A stretch of DNA of 36,982 bases from NCBI GenBank assembly GCA_038040445.1, contig JBBPIG010000030.1, positions 45,152 through 82,133 on the forward strand, in the 5' to 3' direction. This stretch comes from Acidobacteriota bacterium (GTDB lineage Bacteria; Acidobacteriota; Blastocatellia; UBA7656). The notes beneath the pieces were generated by a model. The model ran no database searches, was not told where the DNA came from, and was given only the letters and a program-made list of their open reading frames with translations. Both the position numbers and the translations under genes were made by a program. Every line of letters begins with the position of its first letter. The stretch's first letter is position 1. Positions 23,268 to 31,923 of this stretch are shown piece by piece.

Positions 23268-24245
23268 ATGCGGAAACGGGTGAGCGCTGGCAGCGTTAAG
23301 TTTGTCCAACAGCGTATCGAAAGACGGGATAGACAAGTGAGATCAACGAAATTAGTAGATGAGCAGCCCTGGGCCCGACCCTGGTGGCAATATTCAGAGG
23401 GAAACGGTCCCGTTCTGTTTTATATCGCTGCTGTTCACGTGCTTGCGGTGGTGGGTTTGCTCTTATTCCCCTTGCCTGGTTGGCGCGTGCTGGCAGTGGC
23501 TCTCGCAGTCGCTTCAATCGGGGGCGTTGGAACATCCGTGTGTTATCACCGCAGCCTTGCTCACCGCTCTTTGCGGCTGAATCGCGTCGTAGAGAATGTG
23601 CTCGTATTCTTCACGATCTTCAACGCATCGGGTGAGCCTATGTCTTGGGTGGCCAATCATCGCCATCATCACGCGAAAGCGGATACTGTCGAAGATGTCT
23701 CGAGCCCTCGCCACGGAGGCTTCTGGTGGGCGCATATCAAATGGGTTTATCAATGGTCGGGCTCGGAAGTCAGCCGCTGGTGCCCTGATTTGAATCAGCC
23801 CAGATACAAGGTGTGGAAGAAGCTCCAAACGCCGATCATTGCGCTTTCAGTATTCTCGGGGCTAGTTTGGGGATGGGAAGCGTTTTTCTGGATTGGCGCG
23901 ATCCGGTTGGTCTATGCGCTGCACTTTCAAATGTTCGTCAACAGCTTACTTCACATGACGCCCGGGCTGCCTGAGGGCGTGGATTCCAGTCGAAACATCT
24001 GGTGGCTCGGTCCGTTGCAGTTTGGGGCGTGGGGCGAGAACTGGCATAAGAATCATCACTCTGATGCAAACGCGGCAAGGTTCGGGCGCAGATGGTGGCA
24101 GATTGATTTCGGATGGTATGTGATCTCGGGACTCAAGGCGCTCAGGCTTGCGAGCGACGTCCGGCCAACAAGAGACAGCCTTAAGAGAGAGACCAGTCCG
24201 GGCAAAATGACACCCGCGGATGCTGCGGCTTTGAGCAATCAGTAA
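23268..24245 (+). CDS. Fatty acid desaturase (acyl-CoA / delta-9 type)
   Basis: This 325-residue membrane protein has the three histidine boxes of the desaturases: H94-RSLA-H99, H131-RH-H134-H135 and H260-KN-H263-H264. Hydrophobic segments lie around 47-67, 73-90, 107-120 and 190-225. These enzymes use a di-iron centre, O2 and an electron donor to introduce a double bond into acyl chains, which keeps membranes fluid in the cold. Box order and spacing fit the acyl-CoA/stearoyl delta-9 group. A GTG at 23337 is an alternative start; neither start has a strong Shine-Dalgarno. Its neighbours suggest a shared cold response (inference). Confidence 0.95.
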   Translation: MRKRVSAGSVKFVQQRIERRDRQVRSTKLVDEQPWARPWWQYSEGNGPVLFYIAAVHVLAVVGLLLFPLPGWRVLAVALAVASIGGVGTSVCYHRSLAHRSLRLNRVVENVLVFFTIFNASGEPMSWVANHRHHHAKADTVEDVSSPRHGGFWWAHIKWVYQWSGSEVSRWCPDLNQPRYKVWKKLQTPIIALSVFSGLVWGWEAFFWIGAIRLVYALHFQMFVNSLLHMTPGLPEGVDSSRNIWWLGPLQFGAWGENWHKNHHSDANAARFGRRWWQIDFGWYVISGLKALRLASDVRPTRDSLKRETSPGKMTPADAAALSNQ

Positions 24246-24260
24246 GCATTGGAAACAGAA

Positions 24261-24518
24261 ATGAGTACGCTCGATCAAAAACTCCTTCAGACCATTTTGG
24301 TGAAGATAGACAGTAATCTGAGCCAGGGGATTCTACCCGTGCACAACGGTCACTTAAAGGACCTCTCTGCTGAAGCGGATGTGCTCGAGTACCTGCTCTT
24401 TATGAAGAAAGAGGGATTGATCAGCGGCGACTTAGTGACCAAGGGCACCAACAGCACGCCTTTTAGGATGACCAATATCAGGCTGACATACTTAGGTATC
24501 AGGGTGCTCAGATCGTAG
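24261..24518 (+). CDS. Small protein with winged-helix-like pattern
   Basis: Not firmly recognised. The 85-residue product (from ATG 24261; a TTG four codons upstream is also possible) reads MSTLDQKLLQTILVKIDSNL...LEYLLFMKKEGLISGDL...RLTYLGIRVLRS. The order helix, helix, LLFMKKEGLI, then a beta turn and RLTYLG-IRVL is what DUF2513-like winged-helix proteins show (YLxxxGLI...LTxxGxxxL). A DNA-binding or antitoxin-like role is possible but unproven. The next gene starts 42 bp downstream. Confidence 0.65.
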   Translation: MSTLDQKLLQTILVKIDSNLSQGILPVHNGHLKDLSAEADVLEYLLFMKKEGLISGDLVTKGTNSTPFRMTNIRLTYLGIRVLRS

Positions 24519-24560
24519 CTCGAGATCGACGATCGTTGTAATGAAAGGAAAGTATTTTTG

Positions 24561-25076
24561 ATGGCGATAAATACCACCTCAAAGGGAGACGACGCTCGTC
24601 TTTCAGGCCGCTCTCATAAAACACGGGGCGGCGAGAAACAAGCGCTGGTAGCGCGTGTTGAAATTGCCGAGGCTTCTCGATGTGAGAGAGACGCAGGCGA
24701 TCAAGTAAACCGTTTCCTGCTTTGCACGCTGGTCAGCGAATCTTCAAAACGAATAAAGGCCAGCGCGGAGAGAGCCGGCGAATCAATGCCGTTGGCGACG
24801 ATTGTCAGGGGCGTTCTGCGGGCTTATCGCGTGGCGGCCGCGGATAAGGACGGGCCGTTGTCGGGGTCGGAGCTGGATATTGACGGACTCAAGAGGCTGA
24901 ACGAAAAAGTTCTCAAGGGTGAGATCGCGCGGCACACGCGCGAGAGGGTTAAGAATAGCGAAGCGAGGCTTGCCCGGGCGGAGCGACTCGGTGATGACTC
25001 TAGGATCAAGGCCGAAAAGAGCGAGCTTGAGCTTGCGATCGAAGTGCGTCACCGGCTTGCCGAAGTTTATCGTTGA
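24561..25076 (+). CDS. Hypothetical helical protein, 171 residues
   Basis: Not recognised. The start is the ATG at 24561, preceded by AAAGGAA. The first 30 residues are polar and probably disordered. Residues 30-100 are helical, with FLLCTLVSESSKRIKASAER and LATIVRGVLRAYRVAAADKD. The C-terminal third is a strongly charged probable coiled coil (ARHTRERVKNSEARLARAER, then KAEKSELELAIEVRHRLAEVYR). There is no signal peptide or metal motif. It lies between the winged-helix-like gene and another unknown gene, all on the plus strand with short spacers, so the three probably form an operon. Confidence 0.7.
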   Translation: MAINTTSKGDDARLSGRSHKTRGGEKQALVARVEIAEASRCERDAGDQVNRFLLCTLVSESSKRIKASAERAGESMPLATIVRGVLRAYRVAAADKDGPLSGSELDIDGLKRLNEKVLKGEIARHTRERVKNSEARLARAERLGDDSRIKAEKSELELAIEVRHRLAEVYR

Positions 25077-25130
25077 ACTGTTTCGATGTTATTCGCAAAG
25101 CATAGTTGCTTTTTCCAATCTGGAGGGAAT

Positions 25131-25661
25131 ATGAAAATGAAGATGGGCGACGTACTCGCCTACAAGGATTCGGAGGTTTCAGTGCGCTACGGCACCGGAG
25201 TCGTCACTGCCATAACGACCGATGAGTATTCCATTCTTTGGTCAGGGCGCGGCTTGACCAAATACAGGCGCGCGATTCTCGATGACAAATTGGAAGAGAT
25301 CTTTCAGCGGGTGGACAAACAAGCGGGACTTCCGAAGCAGCGCCACCTTCATCTCGGCACATCCAAGGTCGGAGTGCCCTTCAATGAGAACTACGATCGC
25401 GCGAGAGTTGAATTGCTGTGTGAGCAGCTGAAATTGTCAGGAGCGCGCAAGGCGAAAGACGTGGCGGATGGCCTGGCCGCGGAGTTGTTCACCAAGAAGC
25501 TTGCGCTGCGCGGCGCGGCCAAGAACGTATTACTGCAGCTTGCCGAGCTATGCAACACTCGCAGCTCCGCCAGCGATGAAGCTCAAAACATAAGCAGAGA
25601 GCTGTTCTTCGGTTATGTGCTTCAGAAGTCGGATTTCGTAGTAGCCGAAGTCGAGAAATGA
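25131..25661 (+). CDS. Hypothetical protein with KOW/DUF3553-like N-terminus
   Basis: The start at 25131 is preceded by GGAGGG and gives 176 residues. The N-terminal 55 residues (MGDVLAYKDSEVSVRYGTGV, VTAITTDEYSILWSGRGLTK) resemble a small SH3/KOW-type barrel as in DUF3553 or CarD-like modules: repeated V/I strands and a G-x-V-T turn. The rest is helical (RARVELLCEQLKLSGARKAK, AAKNVLLQLAELCNTRSSAS). No catalytic motif was seen. It is the last of three adjacent unknown plus-strand genes and converges on the minus-strand Cys-rich gene with only 19 bp between stops. Confidence 0.7.
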   Translation: MKMKMGDVLAYKDSEVSVRYGTGVVTAITTDEYSILWSGRGLTKYRRAILDDKLEEIFQRVDKQAGLPKQRHLHLGTSKVGVPFNENYDRARVELLCEQLKLSGARKAKDVADGLAAELFTKKLALRGAAKNVLLQLAELCNTRSSASDEAQNISRELFFGYVLQKSDFVVAEVEK

Positions 25662-25680
25662 ATAGCGGGTAGACGCGTCC

Positions 25681-25968
25681 CTACGATTCGTTGATCGTAA
25701 GAGCGTCCGGCTCCGTAGCGGGAACATTCAACTTGGTATTTCCTTCTCGCGCGGCAATCAGCTTGACCTTCTTCAGCTCGGTTCCCTTGATTCCGAAAAA
25801 AGTCGCCATTTGGATGATCTGGCTGGGGCTCACGAAATCGTTTGGGTCGGAGCAGAACTTCCCTATGCCGGGGTCGAACTCGCGGCAACCCATTCGCTTG
25901 GGTATGTTCAGGCCGAATGTGCATTCGCCGCTTGTCGTGTACTGCAAACAGAACTCACAGATTATCAT
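25681..25968 (-). CDS. Small Cys-rich protein, putative zinc ribbon
   Basis: The start at 25968 (rather than 26076) gives 95 residues beginning MIICEFCLQYTTSGECTFGL, then NIPKRMGCREFDPGIGKFCS. The spacing CX2C...C...C...C suggests a metal-binding head. The rest (SPSQIIQMATFFGIKGTELKKVKLI) is helical. It begins 14 nt after the stop of the small membrane ORF, with GGGGGCGAAAG acting as a possible Shine-Dalgarno, so the three small genes read as one unit. Function unknown. The residues upstream of Met37 in the longer frame are the membrane ORF read in another frame. Confidence 0.7.
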   Translation of the reverse strand: MIICEFCLQYTTSGECTFGLNIPKRMGCREFDPGIGKFCSDPNDFVSPSQIIQMATFFGIKGTELKKVKLIAAREGNTKLNVPATEPDALTINES

Positions 25969-25982
25969 CTTTCGCCCCCGTT

Positions 25983-26096
25983 TCAGCGCATCAGGATCCC
26001 GAACACAATCGCGATAACAACAACGATTACCAAGGGTATCAAAACCTTGGTGGTTCTTGCCAGGATGCCGATCCAAAGATCGCTGCCGCCATTCAC
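25983..26096 (-). CDS. 37-residue single-span membrane peptide, GTGA-coupled
   Basis: A GTG overlaps the stop of the zinc-ribbon ORF (GTGA). The frame encodes VNGGSDLWIGILARTTKV followed by LIPLVIVVVIAIVFGILMR, a textbook transmembrane helix, then stop. It is either translated by coupling or is the second half of a single zinc-ribbon plus membrane-anchor protein split by a frameshift. It is too short for automatic gene calls, but the hydrophobic helix is unlikely to be chance. Confidence 0.55.
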   Translation of the reverse strand: MNGGSDLWIGILARTTKVLIPLVIVVVIAIVFGILMR

Positions 26097-26260
26097 GATT
26101 CTACTACCGCTTCTCGATCGGCGGGAGTATTTGGTGGAACGGGGTTGAAACTCGAAATCACCAGACGCTCCCCGTCGATTCCGCAGTAGTTGTCCTCTTC
26201 AGGATATTCTCGCTTGCAAACCGGGCATACCTTTTCAGTCGCCTTTGTGTCTGTTGCCAT
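26093..26260 (-). CDS. 55-residue zinc-ribbon protein
   Basis: The frame starts at ATG 26260 with an AGGAG Shine-Dalgarno (read on the minus strand: CAAGGAGCAATGC, then ATG). It encodes MATDTKATEKVCPVCKREYP, then EEDNYCGIDGERLVISSFNP and a short tail. CPVCKREYPEEDNYCGIDGERL is the single zinc-ribbon motif common in bacterial membrane proteins. In such proteins a transmembrane helix usually follows; here it is in the next frame (25983-26096). It is the first gene of the small minus-strand group. Confidence 0.65.
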   Translation of the reverse strand: MATDTKATEKVCPVCKREYPEEDNYCGIDGERLVISSFNPVPPNTPADREAVVES

Positions 26261-26495
26261 GCATTGCTCCTTGTGACGTACCGGCTCAATTCTACAGATG
26301 GACTTTCACGCACAAGCGTGAGTCTCGTAGGAACGTGAGTAGCAAAGATCTTACATCGACTGGTGAGCTGTTTACCTCAGGTGGTCTGGGGGATTCCAGA
26401 GAAGCTGAGAAGGGAGTTAGCTATGCTCGGTTCTTCAAAACCATATCCTAGGGGTATGGGTTTGTCAACGGAAGTCACCTTTTGGCCTGTCGCGT

Positions 26496-26523
26496 TTGAC
26501 AATGTTCAGAGCTTTGCTATAGG
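26496..26523 (+). promoter_or_regulatory. Sigma-70 promoter of kdsB-pyrG
   Basis: TTGACA (26496-26501) and TATAGG (26518-26523) are spaced by 16 bp. The expected transcription start is near 26530, only about 4 nt before the GTG start codon of kdsB, so the mRNA would be practically leaderless. No Shine-Dalgarno is visible, in keeping with that. Confidence 0.55.
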
Positions 26524-26533
26524 CTGAAAGCCC

Positions 26534-28989
<2,456 letters not shown>

Positions 28990-29058
28990 CCGCGCGGCCA
29001 CGATTTGACCGCGCCATCTCACAGTTACGCGTTGAACCGCCGGTTCATTTCATTCCGC

Positions 29059-29087
29059 TTGACTTGATTCCGGCCAATACATAAGAT
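29059..29087 (+). promoter_or_regulatory. Sigma-70 promoter of the exported duplicated-domain gene
   Basis: TTGACT (29059-29064), 17-bp spacer, TAAGAT (29082-29087). The expected start is near 29094, leaving a leader of about 139 nt before the ATG at 29233. Confidence 0.5.
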
Positions 29088-29232
29088 ACCGCCTCTCGAT
29101 GGGAGCGAGATCGGTCAGCCCTGATGGTCCGCCTGTCGCGGCCTCATTTTGAACCTCACTCAACTGGTCGCCGATGGCTCAACGGTGCATTCACGAGCGG
29201 TAACACGGCAACCAAACAACTTGGAGGAACCC

Positions 29233-30072
29233 ATGAAAAGAACAGCTTGGAGAGTACTAAGTCTAGCTCTGTGCCTAGCGATGACGGCGTTGATAGCCGT
29301 TGCCCAGAACACAACAGCGGCAATGGCCGCGCCCAAGAAACCCGCGGCTCAGAAGGCTAAACCGATGGCGGACGCACAGCCGCAGCAGTGGTCATCGATT
29401 ACTGTGGTTCGCGTCAAACCGGATATGGTTACCGAGTGGCAGGACCTGCAAAAGAAGGTCGTCAATCCCGCGCTCAAGAAAGCCGGAGTGAAAGAACGAA
29501 GCGTCTTTGAGACTGCGGTGTTCGGCGAGTCGTACGAGTACGTGGTGATAACTCCGATCACAAGCTTCGCCCAGTACGATGAGCCAATGTCGCCGTTGCG
29601 AAAAACTCTCGGCGAGGATGCTTTTCGGGACTACCAGGCCAAGGCGCGTCGTTGCATCGTTAGCTCACACACTTTTGGCGACCTGGCTCGGCTTGATTTG
29701 AGCTACATGGGCAAGATGATGACGATGACCGGGCCCCCTAAACTTGCGGTGGTGAACTCGCTCAGTATTGTCCCAGGCCGCGCGGCGGCGTTCGAGAACC
29801 TCGTGAAAAGCGATGTTCTGCCGGTGATGAAAAAGGCAGACGTGATCGGCTACTTCATCAGCCAGACCATGTTTGGCGGCGATGGTTACGGCTATACCTC
29901 GGTGGTCTTCTACGACTCTTTCGCGGAGATCGGCAAGGGATCGCCTTTCCTGCGGGTGCTCGGCCCGGCGGGAGCTGCAAGCTTTTTCGCAAAGTTTGCC
30001 GGAGTAGTAGCGCATCAGGAGAGAGCGGTCGTGCGCTTCAATCAGGACCTTAGCTTCTCCGCTGCGCAATGA
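29233..30072 (+). CDS. Exported protein with two ABM/NIPSNAP-like domains
   Basis: The ATG at 29233 is preceded by GGAGG and gives a signal peptide (MKRTAWRVLSLALCLAMTAL, ending AVAQ). After an Ala/Lys-rich linker, residues from about 55 on form two similar halves. The first reads ITVVRVKPDMVTEWQDLQKK then VVNPALKKAG. The second reads LAVVNSLSIVPGRAAAFENL then VKSDVLPVMKKADV. Each is followed by a strand pair and a helix, the pattern of dimeric alpha-beta barrel (ABM/NIPSNAP-like) domains fused in tandem. The 279-residue protein is therefore a pseudodimer, probably binding a small molecule. No catalytic residues can be assigned. It is flanked by its own promoter and terminator-like hairpin. 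Confidence 0.8.
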   Translation: MKRTAWRVLSLALCLAMTALIAVAQNTTAAMAAPKKPAAQKAKPMADAQPQQWSSITVVRVKPDMVTEWQDLQKKVVNPALKKAGVKERSVFETAVFGESYEYVVITPITSFAQYDEPMSPLRKTLGEDAFRDYQAKARRCIVSSHTFGDLARLDLSYMGKMMTMTGPPKLAVVNSLSIVPGRAAAFENLVKSDVLPVMKKADVIGYFISQTMFGGDGYGYTSVVFYDSFAEIGKGSPFLRVLGPAGAASFFAKFAGVVAHQERAVVRFNQDLSFSAAQ

Positions 30073-30098
30073 TGGTTGTGCTCACGGAATAGCAGTAA

Positions 30099-30129
30099 TG
30101 CCGGGCGCTCATCGTTCGAGCGCCCGGCA
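30099..30129 (+). terminator. GC-rich hairpin after the exported gene
   Basis: TGCCGGGCGCTC (30099-30110) pairs perfectly with GAGCGCCCGGCA (30118-30129) over 12 bp with a 7-nt loop, 27 nt after the stop codon. There is no T-run, so it may be an intrinsic-like terminator or a 3'-end stabiliser. Confidence 0.7.
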
Positions 30130-30204
30130 GCGCTCCGCCGACCGTACCCCATCAGCAAATCACTCTACTCGATTACCCTCGGTTTGATATACTCCTTTGC
30201 TGTA

Positions 30205-30387
30205 ATGACCACCTGTTCCAAGTGCAACCAGGCCTCAAATGTTTTGAGGATCTTGAAGTGCGTGTTGTGCTTTAAGCCGGTGTGCGAGAAGTGCGCGATC
30301 AGACGCTATGCTCAGAGGTTCTGCTCGCAAGATTGCGCGAGGTCATTCTTGCTCGACGAGAATGGAGACATAGGAGAGGAATCCTAA
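30205..30387 (+). CDS. 60-residue Cys-rich zinc-finger-like protein
   Basis: The start at ATG 30205 gives [20 protein letters not shown], then [20 protein letters not shown], then [20 protein letters not shown]. Eight cysteines in four pairs (CX2C, CX2C, CX2C, CX3C) suggest two zinc sites of a treble-clef or B-box-like fold. The open frame runs back to 30076, but that part resembles intergenic sequence including the hairpin. A TATACT element lies about 15 nt upstream. The stop is 26 bp before hemB, so the genes are probably cotranscribed. Function unknown. Confidence 0.7.
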   Translation: MTTCSKCNQASNVLRILKCVLCFKPVCEKCAIRRYAQRFCSQDCARSFLLDENGDIGEES

Positions 30388-30413
30388 GGCCTGGTCGGCA
30401 GGAGCTCGAAACC

Positions 30414-31382
30414 ATGAACTTGATCGAACGACCGCGAAGGCTGCGCCGCACTGAAACGTTACGCGCGCTCGTGCGCGAAACCAGATTGTCCCCGGACGAC
30501 TTAGTCTATCCGCTGTTTGTCTGCGAAGGCGAAGGTGTGCGCCGCGAGATCGGTTCGATGCCCGGCGTGTTCAACTTTTCGATCGATGAGCTGGTCAAGG
30601 AAGTCGAAGGTGCGCGCGGCGTCGGCGTGCGATCGGTGATCCTTTTCGGCGTGCCAGATGAAAAGGACGCCGTTGGCAGCCAGGCCTACGCTGAGGACGG
30701 CGTCGTGCAGCGCGCGATTCGAGCGGTGAAGCGCGAAGTAAAGGGCACGCTGGTAATCGCCGATAATTGTTTGTGCGAGTACACCGATCACGGCCACTGC
30801 GGAATGATCGAAGGCGGCGAGGTGCTTAACGATCCGACTCTTGATGTGCTCGCCCGCACTGCGGTCGCGCAAGCGGAAGCCGGCGCCGACATTATCGCGC
30901 CCTCGAATATGATGGACGGGTTCGTTGCCGCGATTCGCGAAGCACTTGATGACCGGGGCTTCGAGCACATCCCGATAATGTCTTATGCGGTGAAGTATGC
31001 TTCGGGCTTCTACGGTCCGTTTCGGGAAGCGGCGCAATCGGCTCCTCAGTTTGGCGACCGGCGAGGCTATCAGATGGACCCGGCGAACGCGCGCGAGGCG
31101 CTGCGCGAGGCCGAGCTGGATTTTGAGCAGGGCGCCGATATCCTGATGGTGAAACCCGCGCTTCCCTATCTCGATATCATTCGCGCTGTTCGAGAGCGGT
31201 TCGATCTTCCCGTCGCCGCCTATCAAGTGTCCGGCGAATACGCGATGATCAAGGCCGCGGCGAGGCTGGGTTGGATAGAGGAGGAACGCGTTGCGTTGGA
31301 GTCGCTTACTTCGATCAAGCGCGCCGGTGCGGGCATCATTCTCACCTACTACGCGCGTGAGCTCGCCCAGCGGCTTGGCTAA
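30414..31382 (+). CDS. hemB: Delta-aminolevulinic acid dehydratase (porphobilinogen synthase)
   Basis: HemB condenses two 5-aminolevulinate molecules to porphobilinogen for heme and other tetrapyrroles. The start at 30414 gives 322 residues. The active-site zinc cysteines are present (C119, C121 and C129 in [14 protein letters not shown]), so it is the zinc-dependent type. The two Schiff-base lysines are K194 in YAVKYAS and K247 in [10 protein letters not shown]. The frame is open upstream to 30282, but that part overlaps the small Cys-rich gene. No other heme gene is in the window, although an exported heme-motif protein is encoded at 16428. Confidence 0.97.
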   Translation: MNLIERPRRLRRTETLRALVRETRLSPDDLVYPLFVCEGEGVRREIGSMPGVFNFSIDELVKEVEGARGVGVRSVILFGVPDEKDAVGSQAYAEDGVVQRAIRAVKREVKGTLVIADNCLCEYTDHGHCGMIEGGEVLNDPTLDVLARTAVAQAEAGADIIAPSNMMDGFVAAIREALDDRGFEHIPIMSYAVKYASGFYGPFREAAQSAPQFGDRRGYQMDPANAREALREAELDFEQGADILMVKPALPYLDIIRAVRERFDLPVAAYQVSGEYAMIKAAARLGWIEEERVALESLTSIKRAGAGIILTYYARELAQRLG

Positions 31383-31516
31383 TCAGTTCGCAGGCCAACC
31401 CGCCGAATGATGAATCCTGAATACAATAATCTGATGGCGTGCTACAGTTCTGGTCGCGTAAGCTACCGTGCCGTATAATCGTCCCAGCCATGGCTTTGAT
31501 TCACAAGGAGCGACCA

Positions 31517-31819
31517 ATGACGCCAACGATGACAATAGACGAAGTCGTGCGGGACATTCACGCCCTCGAAGCCGACCTGGAAAACTACGAGCGCAAGTAC
31601 GGCATCCTTTCCGAGACGTTTTATGAAGCCTACCATTCGGGCGAAGAACCAGCGGATGATGCGTGGATGTTGGATTGGAGTGATTGGGCTGGAGCGTATG
31701 AAATCCGGGAGCGCCGTCGCCAGGAGTATCAGGAGTTGATTCTGAATCTGACTGCGCAGACCTCACTCTCAGAAGTCCTGAAACGAGTCGCACGCCGTGA
31801 ACCACTTGAAACTCGCTAA
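31517..31819 (+). CDS. Small helical protein, antitoxin-like, orphan
   Basis: AAGGAG 7 nt upstream selects the ATG at 31517, giving 100 residues. The sequence MTIDEVVRDIHALEADLENY, ERKYGILSETFYEAYHSGEE, then DWSDWAGAYEIRERRRQEYQ resembles small bacterial proteins that often sit beside DUF6516-type (TumE-like) toxins (inference from the YERKYG-S-FY and WAGAYE pattern). No such toxin is adjacent: a terminator follows. If the assignment is right, it is a solitary antitoxin or has another role. All-helical, cytoplasmic. Confidence 0.75.
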   Translation: MTPTMTIDEVVRDIHALEADLENYERKYGILSETFYEAYHSGEEPADDAWMLDWSDWAGAYEIRERRRQEYQELILNLTAQTSLSEVLKRVARREPLETR

Positions 31820-31866
31820 ATGAGCACGAAAAACGGCTCACCCCGGCTCACCCCGGCCGGCACGAA

Positions 31867-31895
31867 AAAGGGCCTGCTTTCAGAGCAGGCCCTTT
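31867..31895. terminator. Bidirectional intrinsic terminator
   Basis: AAAGGGCCTGC (31867-31877) and GCAGGCCCTTT (31885-31895) form a perfect 11-bp stem with a 7-nt loop between two convergent genes. Its A-rich 5' flank and T-ended stem allow it to work in both directions, ending the gene at 31517 and the FG-GAP gene. Confidence 0.88.
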
Positions 31896-31923
31896 CCCGG
31901 TCTAACGAACTCCGTACTCCGGT

